From: Lepisosteus oculatus
Lineage: Eukaryota > Chordata > Actinopteri > Semionotiformes > Lepisosteidae
Reading direction: 5' to 3'
Assembly (NCBI RefSeq): GCF_040954835.1
Contig: NC_090700.1
Span: forward strand, 15,667,501-15,731,500
DNA: 64,000 nucleotides
In this document: in pieces, positions 36,701 through 61,600 of the stretch
Position numbering within the stretch: position 1 is the first letter of the stretch
Layout: each line of letters opens with the position of its first letter
The notes under the pieces: model-generated
What the model saw: only the letters and a program-made list of their open reading frames with translations
Databases searched by the model: none
What the model was told of the DNA's origin: nothing
Made by a program: the position numbers and the translations under genes

Positions 36701-39574
36701 ATAAAAAGCCTAGTTAATTATTCGCATAACATGCTTAAAGTCTGTAGCGGATGCATAAACAATAGGTAGGAAAACAATAACTCTTGCTCATTTACAGAAT
36801 CAGTACCATAGTTACATTGTTAGTCCTTAGCAAAAAGCATAAACCGTACGATGCACTTAGCACACACAAGCCTTTATTATTAAAAAAAAAGTTAAAATGT
36901 AAAAAAAGAAATTCCCCATCCCGGATGATGCAAGAAAAGAAGAATCTCAGCAATGCTTTACAAGAGCCCAACTTGGAAGAGTGATAATCCAATTGTTAAA
37001 TCAAAAACCAGCTAAAATTTGGCATCTCTTTTAAACAAAAACATGGATGGTTGTATAGAGAGGTATGACTTTACTTGGGTATATGTTTAGAAGTTAAAAA
37101 CGCCAGTATTTAGTCTTAAGCAATGCAGTAAAAGAAATGGTGAACGGGAATGATACTTATACCAGGAATGGTATAAGTAGGTACCCCTTCCTTTTATATT
37201 TTAGAGGTAATTGACCTAAGTCTTTTAGAGCAGGCACAGCATTGGCTGTGTTTCTTCATGCAGTTTAAAATGAACTGAAGGCACAAAAAAATAACATTGC
37301 GGCTATGTGGGTGCAAACTTTGCAAAACATTGATTTTTGGTTGTCTGCCAAGATCCATTTTGGTCATCATGGCAGGACATGTGAGGAAGATTTCGAAGGG
37401 GTTTTGAATTTGGGAGTCAGGATACATCCTTAGTAGACACAAGACCCATATTCTTGTCACAGATTTAATGGCTTGTTTGTCCTAGTACGTCTGTCTAATA
37501 TGAATTTCATAGGCTGTGAGTCTCTCAACATCAGCTTTATTGTGGGAAGAAAAAAACTATTTCAAGAAGATTTCATAAGTGCCACTGATTTATGTAACTT
37601 ATCAAATATGTTGCTTGTTTCTACACATTTTCTCTTTTAATTTGTAACTTTCATTTGCACGCAAGACAAAAAAGTGAGCCAAAAAAAGCATGCACTCCAA
37701 AGTCTCACCGGTATAATTTTTCTAAAAGATTTAAATAACTGTTTAGTGGTAAAAATTTTTGTAACCTATTTAACAAAACCTGGTTGTATATTCGTTGTGT
37801 GGCATTTTAATCTAAGGCACTAAATTATTTAAAAAATATATTGTAATTATTTTAATATATGTACAGTTTGCCCAGTACAAAATGAAGACAATATGGTTGG
37901 CTGAGATGACCATAGGTATTTTGTGCAATTGCCTGTTGCTTCTTTGAATTTTCAGGAGATAGAAATAATGTGTTTGTAATGCATGTTTGTATAACATGAT
38001 ATTTTATTCTATGTGTTAAATTATTGTATATCTTGGAAATGTTTGAGTTTTGTGGAGCTTGGTGCTGGATGTTCCACAGCTAATTTACTTCTTTCTCTTC
38101 AACCAGTAGGATTGGAAGTTGCTAAAACTCAATTATGAATGAAAATTGCCAAGATGTCTGTTGTGTTTTATTGAATTTGATTTTTTTTTTGTTTTTACTG
38201 CAGAGTAAAAAGGTTGTAAAATCATGCTTTTTTCCCTGCATTTGCACTCATTTATACAGCAAGACATTTTTCTTAAGGAGTCAGAGTGAAGTACCCTTGA
38301 AGGGTACTGCAGCAGTGCCCCAAATGGGATATGAACATAAACCACTGTGTTATGAGTCTAAAGCTTTATCCACTTCTCCATTGAGAGTTGGTATGAACAG
38401 AATTAAGAAAACACATTGCAACACATCTAAAACTCTCTGCATCCATTTGTAACCGTATGTAATTCTCAGTACATTACTAATGTTGTTCATAATGATAGTT
38501 TACTTCACACTTGACATGTATAATTTAAAGACAAAAATAGGAACATATGTCAAATATTTTGAGCTCCAAAACAAAATGACCAGTAGCTTTTGACGGTGGA
38601 CCAGTTCATCCTCTGCAAACTGCAGGGTTTGAAAAGTTTCATTAAGGGTAATGGCCAAGTTTTCTTATATGTTGGATTTTGTATTTTAACACTTTCAGGT
38701 AATAACTTAATTTTCTTTTTAATTAGGATAAAAGACACCAAAAAGGTGTTTATTTATATAAAATATATATTTTTCTCAATCAAAGGCTACATGTTCAATA
38801 CCCCCAAAAATAGGATACTGGTGGTGGACAAAATAAATTGATAATGCACTAAATGCAAATGTTTATTCGAGAATTATACACCCACAAGACACAAACACAA
38901 AAACGACTTCTTACAACTAATTGCATAACGAGTTCTCAAATCTCCATCACTGTACTGTCTAATTTCTTTAACTAGATGTTACTCATTATCACTCTAATGC
39001 ATTCAGAAACTGAACATAAAACTCTAGGTAAATGGTTGTTTCAGAAATCAAACAAATATCATTCTTTGAGGCTGCCCTCAAAACAGATGCTAAATATAGG
39101 ACACAAACGTCCCCTGTAAGGTTTACAAAAAGGGAACTTAAATAGCGATCAGAATGATCAGAAAATACACCTCCCTTCAGTTTTCAGAAACCTGGTTGAT
39201 TTTGGTTCATTAAAGGTAAATCCAGAAACAAAGTTAGGCAGTCATCTTCAGCTCAATTAGTCAACCTGCTGCTCTGGTCTTGTCTGTCTTGGAACACACT
39301 CTCCCAAGTATGTGAGGTTTCTTTCTAAAGCCTACCTCTAGGTAATGTCTGGTTACTTTCTAGCCTGTCCAGGTTTCTTTAACAGGACAGATGATGAGCT
39401 GTACAAACACCAACCCCTATTCTCATCATGGCACTGAAGCCAGGGAAATGGACAATTTTAAAAAAGGCAGTTTCTAAAACATAAAATCCAAAATAGAGGT
39501 TTTGTGCTAGATCTGGCACATGACGGTGTGATGTTAAATCTTTTATTATAACTACTCACTGCACCTTGGACAAA
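36701..39574. other. Spacer between RFXAP and SMAD9, left part
   Basis: AT-rich, no exon recognised. A minus-strand SINE-like fragment lies at 38266-38400. Confidence 0.35.
38266..38400 (-). mobile_element. tRNA-derived SINE fragment of a second family
   Basis: Read on the minus strand it carries an A-box-like AGTGGATAAAGCTTTAGACT, a B-box-like GTTCATATCCC and then GTACCCTTCAAGGGTACTTC. The latter corresponds to the TGAGCAAGG-type segment of a common fish SINE. The plus-strand element at 60931-61185 appears related. Confidence 0.5.
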
Positions 39575-39900
39575 ATCCATCCATCCATTTTCTAACTGCT
39601 TCTTTCAGTGTTGCAGGGAAGCTGGACTCTTATCCAAGCAAGCAATGGACCGAAGGCAGGATACACTCTGGATGTGACGCCAGACCATCACAGGGTAAAT
39701 ACACAAACACACATTCACATTTAGGTGCAATGTTCCCCAAAGCCAACTGACCTACCAGCATGTCTTTGGACTGTGGGAGGAAACCCACACGAACACAGGG
39801 AGAACTTACAAACTCCATGCAGGCAGCAGCCCAAGAATTGAACCCAGGGCCCCAGCGTTGTGAGGCAGCAATACTGACCACTGCATCACTATGCTGCCCT
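39575..39900 (-). mobile_element. tRNA-headed SINE (copy 5)
   Basis: Tail AAATGGATGGATGGAT on the minus strand, body with TTTCCTCCCACAGTCC, B box GGTTCAATTCTTGG and head ending in AGTGGTCAGTATTGC. One of the best-preserved copies in the window. Confidence 0.8.
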
Positions 39901-41079
39901 TGGAGAACACCTTACATGATTATCTCTGACAGTACTGGTATTCCCTTCCCAGGGAAAAAAAAAACAATTCATTAAACCTCAGTTACCGTCCAATTGGGTC
40001 ATCCAGCAGGAGCTGCAGTGGTCGGGGAAACAAACTTATCCATCACTACAGAAAGATGAGACTACATCCACAGACATGGATATTGGTCATTTTTTAATGA
40101 AAACACTAATATTACATTAAACAGATCAGCCGCCAACTTCAAGAAGCTGGAAACCTCACAGACATGAATTTTTAATAATTTCCAGTTATTTATAGGGGCC
40201 TCACAAAGCGAAGATATGGAAACATATTTGCCCTCCAGAGGTTGCATGATTATTAATCTTGACATTTTTCTTTTATACATCCCATCTTTAATCTTAAGAG
40301 GTTTACTGGTTATGCTCATCGCCTTATCAACACATTCACAAAAAGAATATTATTCTGTCCGTAATCCATCACACCACAATTCTTTGATGGAAGGCATCCA
40401 TTAGTTGGCCACAGAATTCCTTTAAATAATATTGAGAATATATAGCTGACAGTGACCTTTTTGTGGTTCTTCATAAGTGCTGTTTATTGTATTAGTTTAG
40501 ATAATACATTTGATTTTGAAAAACAATTTTCCAAAATAGTTCTCAATGTTATCCAAGTCATACACAACAGTTAGGACAAAGAATAATACTTACGTTGTCT
40601 AACAGATTTACTTTAAGTATATCTGCATAGCTGAAGGCAAGACAAACAAATGATGAAGAAGCACAGCAAATATTGCGCTCTGTGATTCAGATTTTCAACA
40701 TACAGCACAACCTGAATCCCAAAAACATGCTGAAAACAAATAGAGCTGAGAGCTCACTACAGCTAAAAATCTATAACTCTTTTACATTAAGAGAGGATGT
40801 AAGACAAATGTCCATACCAGAGTTAACTATTTGACCAAACAACAACAAAAAAGAAGATTAAATTACTGAAGGCCTACTGGATTTAAAGTAGCACTTTATG
40901 TAGAACCCATCCTTCAGCCTCTATGTGTGCCTGATTCCATTACAAAAAACATTTTAAAATCTAGGGAATTTATTCTTAAATGTAATACTTAATAAGGCCA
41001 GAAAAATGTCTTCTCTTGAGTGCAGAGTCTCCACATGCTGTGATTCAATATGGTGAACAAACATTTTCTACTATTAACC
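39901..41079. other. Spacer, no gene seen
   Basis: AT-rich, without recognised exon or repeat. It may lie beyond the SMAD9 3' end. Confidence 0.35.
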
Positions 41080-41312
41080 TCTTTCTACCTATTTTCAGGT
41101 ACTGCTCAGTTCCAAGGCAGGACACAGACTGGATGCATCACAGGCCACTCACAGATATATACAGTCATTGGAGTGTGGGAGGAAATAGCATCTGGCAAAA
41201 CCCCAAATGGTTACAGAGAGAACATGCAAACTCCACAGAGGAGCTACCACAAGCTAGAATTCAAACACAGGACCCAAGAGCTGTGAGGCAGCCATGGTAA
41301 CCATAACACCAA
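41080..41312 (-). mobile_element. tRNA-headed SINE, diverged (copy 6)
   Basis: Keeps GGAGTGTGGGAGGAAA, GAGAACATGCAAACTCCACA and AAACACAGGACCCAAGAGCT in the same order as the better copies. The tail and the head are eroded. Confidence 0.65.
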
Positions 41313-41561
41313 CCTTTCTAGTAGAACTCAATTTATATATTTATAATAAGGACTTTTTTTGGCATATCAAAAGGCCCATGATAAAATGACTGGTAATCCA
41401 ATGGGCTGCAATGGTCAAGTTCTATTTTTCCCCCACATGAAGTCTACTAAAACCTAAACTGCACTGCATTGCACAGTCAAATATTTTTTAAATACAAACA
41501 CATTGCCGTTTCTCAAGAAATACAATTTTTTCTTTTCTAAAACACTGAGATTGTGGCTGGG

Positions 41562-41567
41562 TTTATT
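41562..41567 (-). terminator. SMAD9 polyadenylation signal candidate
   Basis: TTTATT on the plus strand is AATAAA on the SMAD9 strand, about 325 bases past its stop. Other candidates further on cannot be excluded. Confidence 0.3.
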
Positions 41568-41890
41568 CTAAAATCAGCATTTAAAAAAAACAACAACATA
41601 AAAACATTAAAGAAAAGCACAAATACTTAAAAGACTTGGTACCCAAACGTAGATTTCAGAGGTCTTTAGAGTTAGTTACAGATTCCTTGGGCACAATTGT
41701 GTAGAATATATTTACAGACAGAGGTACTCGCTGTCGATGACTCGTTAACTATGAAGTGTACGTTTTTGGTGTACCTGCTGAGAGATAAAGTTGATATAGC
41801 AGTACTTAATATCCCTCCAACAGTGTGCATAACACTGCTTCTTGTCCGATAACATAATTTACACTTGTTGCATGTAGGGTAGTGGGAGTG

Positions 41891-54887
<12,997 letters not shown>

Positions 54888-55100
54888 CTTCTCATCAGCG
54901 GACACTTTAATAACAGTTTTGGGTAACCCTCTGCCGCTTGCGCTCTGGAGGTGTGGAGCGCATATTACCAGGAGCAGAAGCAACAGCGCAGCCCCGGCGT
55001 CAGTCAGGCTGGAGCCTCAGTGCCTTTGTGCAGAATTCATCCGCAGCGCTGGAACTTTCCCAGGATCACTGAAACGCCGCCGTCCGAGAGGATGAACCAG
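54888..55100 (-). promoter_or_regulatory. SMAD9: Probable SMAD9 first exon and promoter region
   Basis: A locally GC- and CpG-rich island between AT-rich flanks. A strong minus-strand donor (GAGAAG then GTAAGAAG) puts the exon end at 54888. No coding sequence; consistent with a non-coding first exon. The transcription start is not defined. A second possible donor lies near 54808. Confidence 0.45.
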
Positions 55101-58100
55101 GAGTCTCTACCAATTACTATTATCTGCTTCTGGAGGGAAGGGAATTCTTAATGTGCGACGCTGTTGTAAACTTTCTTCAACTTTGAATCGCAAAAACCCT
55201 CCAAAAACAAAACGACTGGCGCACCTGCTGCACGATGTGCATGCCAGTTATTAAAAAGCAACGAAAGGTCTCCCAGCCCAGCATTGTAATTACTAAAAGA
55301 AAGAGACAATCGCTAAATAACAACAAAATGTAACTTTAACCTTTGAACACGATCACAATTCCGGAACACACGTTGATAACCCAACAAATTAGAGTCGGAT
55401 TCAAGCGGTTTTTAAAATGATGTCCTGTATTTTATGGATTAACTTTAAACTCTTAACAATTTGCAAGTGATCCTTTAATCCTGCCATCGAGACAAGGCAA
55501 TACCTCATTATCTGACAGCAAAGAAGACACTGGGGTGTCTCACGTCAGGGTACACAGTTCTTAACACAGTTCCTAAAAGTGAGATTTATAATTATTGTTA
55601 TTTAGGTAGGCTAATATGGGAACCTCTATTTTATGTAAAATCACGTTATTCATTATTATACACGTTAATAAAACTGATGGTGCTTTATTTTTCTATGAGA
55701 TCAGAATGTTATAAACAATAACTACTTAAATAATGTTTAATTACTTATTACTTGTTTTTTAAATGGTAATTTAACTTGCAATATACCAATTTGACTTTGA
55801 GCGCATTTTAGGTAACAAAACCCCCTCAGAATTGCTGAATCTTAACATTTTCATAAAAGGCGACTGCTGTCTGATATCCGTATATCTGACATGAATACTA
55901 CTTCGGCAAGACATCTTTCGCCAGAACATAAGCGCAATACTTCTTTATTAAAACACTGGGCAGATTTATCGATCTAGATTTGTACGGTCTCTTCATTGCG
56001 GATGGATACGTTTCGATTGTAAGTGTTGTGACTAGTCCAGTTAATGACGCAAGCCTGGCTGGCGACAGAAAGTCTAGGAGTTTGACATTTTCACAGTTTA
56101 CAGCAACTGCAATGCAACGTAACAATACATTAGATGTACAGTGCAGTCATCTCTAACCTCCAGTCACATCGCCCCTTTGTCCAGAAGTATCTGCTTTTAA
56201 GCCTGCTGAGTCAAAGATGTCCCCATGCGTTACTGAAAAGGTGGCAAACGTGAGTTTATTAAAATGCGATTGGTTCAAATCAAACTAAGATATCAGAATA
56301 AAGCCAAGGGCCGTAAAACCAGAAGACAGCTTATACCTGTTGATCTCCAAGCTTTAGTTGTAGAAGCAAAACGCAAAATCTTTAATGATCTGTCTTCCAT
56401 AAAATCTGAAATTCTAACTAAAATAGACATAGGATTCTAAGCTAAGCATCGCATAAATCAAACGAATGAAAGGAAGAAAAAAGGGAAAGCAAAGCTGGCC
56501 ATCAGACACATGGCAAACAGGATATACTCCTGGGGGAGCAACCAAACCCACGAAAACATCCAGATTATGTATTTTTATTTACTGACAAACCACTAAATTG
56601 CACAACAAGAAAAAGTAAACTGCAATGAACAAAGGAATCAAACAAGCAACATTACTAACCGTTTTCCTTTCATCGATTCACCAATACTTCATGACCAAGA
56701 CTCCCCAGTGGGTTTACAAAACCAAAGAGACACAGTCATTCCCTCACAATGCATTTAGTGTATGTCTTGAACATCCATTGTAATTTAGTGTACATTTATA
56801 TTTTTAGATATTATGTATTGTATATATAATATTGTATGTATAATATAAATTATTCTAGCAACGGTTAACCCCCCCTGTCAATATTTCTTGATCATCAAGG
56901 ACTTGCTCCTAAATTTGATTAACTTTCAACCTGACATCAACATTTACAGTTCTTATAAAGCTGATAGTGGACACAAATGCAAAAACAAAGCTAATAAGTG
57001 TATGGAAAATCTGCCTTATTCTCAGTATTCTAAAGATTTTGTTTCAATGTCTTAATTTACTTTTGAGAACTATGAAATGAAGAGCTCCATGACTTATATT
57101 ATGCTGCCAACCACTGATCTACAGAAAGCACAATGACAAACAAAACTTTTGCTTGCAGGAAACCCACCTGTTTTCTGTTGGGGAAATGTTGCTCTTTTCT
57201 TACAAACCTCCTTTTTTATCCACGGGTGTTGGTGTGGAGATGACCTCCAAAAATAATAACAGAGACCTCTGAATGCAAAAGTGAAACACAAGATACATTT
57301 CATGATATAATCCAAAGTAGCTGTGAAATCCAACAGTAGTTCGGGACACTTTAATGCAAACTACAGACAAAAGACATCCTTAACGCATTCCATCCAGATT
57401 GCCATCTATCAAACACCACCTTTGTGAATCAGTATCTCATCAGGGATCGGTGCGTGATCATAGAAATTGGAAGTTTCATCCCTGATAGATAACCTATTGT
57501 GTTCAAATACGACCACCTGTATCAAACTATTTGTACTTTATTTCTAAATTATCACTGCAGGCTGTGCATCATCTGTTTTTACAAAAAAAGTTATTTTCCA
57601 TGTATATCTTCTTACTGCACAGGATTAAATAACATAATATTAATAGCAAAGTCTACAGAGGTCTATAGTATGAATTTATTAGGGGAGGTGTCTTATTTAA
57701 ATCATGAACGATCTCCTTATTTGTGTTATTACTGACAAAATGGACATGTTTTCAGAGGTATATGAGCAGAAAAATGAAATGTTCATACTGATCAGACATC
57801 ACAATCAACAAAAATACAAGTTAATTTCTATAAATATTACACAGAAATATAACTCCATTACCCAAGCTCATGCAGTGCTCTGATAAATCGATCAGAAAGG
57901 ACAAAAAAGAGCATAGGAAATGGGTTTTTCACAACACTAATTTAAGTTATATTAACTGATATTTTCAGTCTTTTTTATATAACAGATTAGCAACTTTTAA
58001 CAAACTTCAATATTTGTTACTTTGAAAGCACTGGGCATTGACCTTCTCCACAGTGTCAATAAAATGAGTCTACTTATCACAACTCCCAAGAATCTCCCAA

Positions 58101-58391
58101 GAGAAATTGGTTCTCAAGTTTTTATGCCAGCCAGGACTAACTAAAGCATTCAACTTAGTGAAACAACAGTGCCAACATTTTAATAATAATCATTTAACAG
58201 CTGTCTTAACACATACACTACTACGAAAAAAGCACTTATTTCATTTTCAGACTTTTTATTTGGTTCAAGTCGTCCAGTGTTTTCAGTCAACAGAAAAAAA
58301 GCCATATAACCAAAACCATTCTGAAAACAGCAAGTGGGCTTCACCTGATGCAAATCACTTAAAAGGACCCCCTAATAATTGTATTCATCCA
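55101..58391. other. Spacer between SMAD9 promoter and ALG5 3' end
   Basis: AT-rich, non-coding. A few longer open frames (for example 55898-56125) have no family resemblance and no splice support. Confidence 0.4.
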
Positions 58392-58397
58392 TTTATT
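58392..58397 (-). terminator. ALG5 polyadenylation signal candidate
   Basis: AATAAA on the minus strand, 137 bases past the ALG5 stop. A neat position for a short 3' UTR. Confidence 0.5.
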
Positions 58398-58533
58398 TAT
58401 GCATCTCTTTGACAGTATAAAAAAGGTAACAGATATTAAAGAATGATTTGATTAAAACTAGTTTTAATGTTTGTATCAGATGCTTGGAAAAACCAAGTTT
58501 CTGCATGTGAATCTCATTTGACTAAGAGTAGCG

Positions 58534-58649
58534 TTAATCCACTTTTCTTGGGGGCTCCAGCTTCCAGGCACCAGTGATGTATCTCAGTCTGATAAAAATC
58601 AGGTCCTTTCCCATTTGCAACCAGCTCCAAAAAGGGACCAGTTTAGATC
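58534..58649 (-). CDS. ALG5: ALG5 last coding exon
   Basis: SKLVPFWSWLQMGKDLIFIR to EPPRKVD and TAA, after the split Gly. Acceptor TTTTGTTCCAG. Confidence 0.95.
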
Positions 58650-61600
58650 CTGGAACAAAAATAAAATGAAAATGAATAAGACAGTAAAAGATACAAACTG
58701 AAATCTTTAACACATGATGACAGAGACCTAAAGTATAATCAGAAGACCATTAAGTCTTCATAGATTAAACAGCTTCATATGAAGAAATATTAGCTTGGCT
58801 AATTACTAAAGGTAATTGAATGGTACTACTCTTCCCTAATCAAGATCCTAAGGTTATAAAACATTGTATCGCAATAACTCTCCTGATTACAAATTGTTTG
58901 CCTGAAACCTATAAAACTAAGAATTTTATATTGAAAATTTACAGAAGATTTATAGTCATAACAGACTTAAATAATTGCTTTATTTTAGATACATGAATGC
59001 ATGATCCAGTGTATTAAATACTTTTTAAAAAACTAATTAAAATGATAAAGTAAAAAAATGTGACTTTGAAGACCTCATCAATGAAGGCCTCATTAATGAA
59101 AAAAATAAAGACTCCATTAACAATCTCTTCAGCTTTTACAACAGAACGGTCATGCCCCTTCAGAAACTGAATCCAAGCGGTTCTCCTCATATTTACATAT
59201 GGAAATGAACATTTTAGCATCCTTTTAATTTTTACCACATGTAACAGAGCCCGACGATATACACATATTAATGGATTTCACTAAACATTAGAAAAGTGTG
59301 ATTTACTTGACTGGGGTTACATAATAGTATCACACCACCTTCAACATCACCATGATATAACTGCATGCATGATGCTTTACAACCAATTGTGAAAATGATA
59401 TTAGAAACATGTGATTATTCCTTAAGTCTCATAATGTAAAAGTTTCATGCAAAAACTAAAAGCTACTGTATACCCCAGGTAGAGATAAGTGAAGTGAAAA
59501 TAACAGAAGACAACCTGTAGGACCTGAGATTGCTTACTGAAAGTAAAGCATTGCTTGCAATTTAAATATGTTTTATTTATGCACATAGAATATGTTTTAT
59601 TTCAATATGAAGGCTATCTCCAGTTATTTATCATTCATCATCTTTATGAAGGGTATAACAGACTGTTATGTTCACATTTTCTCTTACGCAAGTACCCACC
59701 TTCAATTTCTGTCCAATTAACGGCAACTTCTGCTATAGGTATCTTCAAGCACTGGGCTATGTGGAGAAGCTCCACATCAAATGCCCTAAATAAAACATTT
59801 ATTAAAATGAGTCATTCCATTTATGTATTATTTTGGACAATCCATTTCGGCAGATACAGGGACCCAAAAACATTTTTTTATCTAATAACTGTGGAGTATT
59901 TTCTCATGTCTGCAGAAGAGACTTTCAGCTACAATATTTAAACCAGCAGATGAAAACACGACGCAGGACTAATCGAAATCAAATCAACCAATGAACCACA
60001 CTCTTTTGATGTCAGTGCAGCTTGCTATACATCTTGGGAGTCTTTTTTTAGGCTGAGAAGTTAGAGTTAAGTTCTTCATAGCTACTGTATATTCAAACAG
60101 AAGTTGAATTATCCTCCTGTAGAGATGTTATATTATACTCTAAAACTGGAATGCAAAAGATTGAATTAGCGGGGCCACACCACTGTTGGCATTGCCCCTC
60201 ATATGCTCATTGTCAGCCCTTACAAAGCATGGTCACTATGCAGAAAATGCTATGTGGAACATGAGCCCTTACACATCGGGGCATATTTTCGCAAGGCTGA
60301 TAAATTAAAACCCTGCTAAGGCTTGGTGGTCAGGTTTTTTCCCCAATGTTCTGACCTTACGTAACACAAAACTCTTCTTGAGATGCCTCTCCTGCTGAGT
60401 CAGTACAGACGATCTCTCTCAATGAAACAGTCACACTGCTTTGAAAGCAGCGAGCCAGTTTACTGGCAATACATAAAACATCACTACAGAACTACATCGG
60501 CTGTGTAAGACATGGTGTTTCACATCCCAGCTTAATAAGAAACTGGCAGTAATATTGGTCTCTTTTTAATAAATCATCTGTGCTTTGGAAAATACCTGAA
60601 TTCTTTTATACTTTCAGTGAATATCCGCACTGTGAAATACCTACCAGCGCTCCACATGGAGGCTAGAAAAAGTCCTTAAGGCAGCCTCTCTTGTGAAAAG
60701 CTTGAATCCACACTGTGTGTCCCTGATCCCCTTCACACAGAAGAACCAGACCAGGAAGTGGAAACCGTACATCAGGAATGTGCGGAACACAGAACGCTGG
60801 CCAAATAGAAGACAAAAGAATCTTTAGAAATAGCGAGACAAGAAGAAAATATTTCTCACAATCAGAAGAATTTATTTTAAAATGTTTAATAAAAAACACC
60901 AATATAATAGGATACGTAAAAGAAAAAAAAGGGCGGTGTGGTGGCTCTGTGGCTAAGGATCTGTGCCTGTGGCTGGAAGGTTGCTGGTTCGTATCCCGTG
61001 GCCGGCAGAGGAACACTATTCCGTTGGGCCCCTGAGCAAGGCCCTTAACCCCAACTGCTCCAGGGGCACCGTATAAACGGCTGGCCCTGCACTCTGACCC
61101 CAAGCTTCTCTCCCTGTCTGTGTGTCTCATGGAGAGCAAGTCGGGGTATGTGAAACGACAAATTCCTAATGCAAGAAATTGTATATGGCCGATACAGTGA
61201 TCCTATCTTACATCACAGATTAAACACTGACAGCATCATACCACATACCTGTGCAACAGACTCCTTCTCTAAATGAGCTCTAGACCCACAGCAAATTGCC
61301 ATGTTCTCCTGCAAAACAAAAGCTGAAGGTGAGCTACTTAGGGCTTCCTGTATCATTGCTTTTAAGCAATAAAGCCTTTTGTGCTAACCTGGCATCTCCA
61401 AAAAACACTTTGTGTTACATAATACACAGGCAACATGCTACATGAACCTTAAAAAATCAGCACTGTAAAGCTTAAAACACAAAATGCAGCAGTTCCTTTT
61501 GCTCTCCTTATAGGCATTTAACGTATGAGGCACAGATGGAATCAATCTGGAATCAATCTATCATTTCAGAAATGTGCTTTGAACCCCAGCGCAAACTCCG

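Noticed and set aside
59555-59941. 128-codon plus-strand frame
   Set aside because: Antisense to an ALG5 exon and flanking intron; composition is AT-rich noise.
60931-61010. Possible tRNA gene
   Set aside because: A and B boxes are present but the acceptor stem does not pair and the sequence continues as a SINE body.
60663-61139. 158-codon minus-strand open frame
   Set aside because: Only its 3' third is the ALG5 exon (60645-60796); the rest reads through the intron and the antisense of a SINE.
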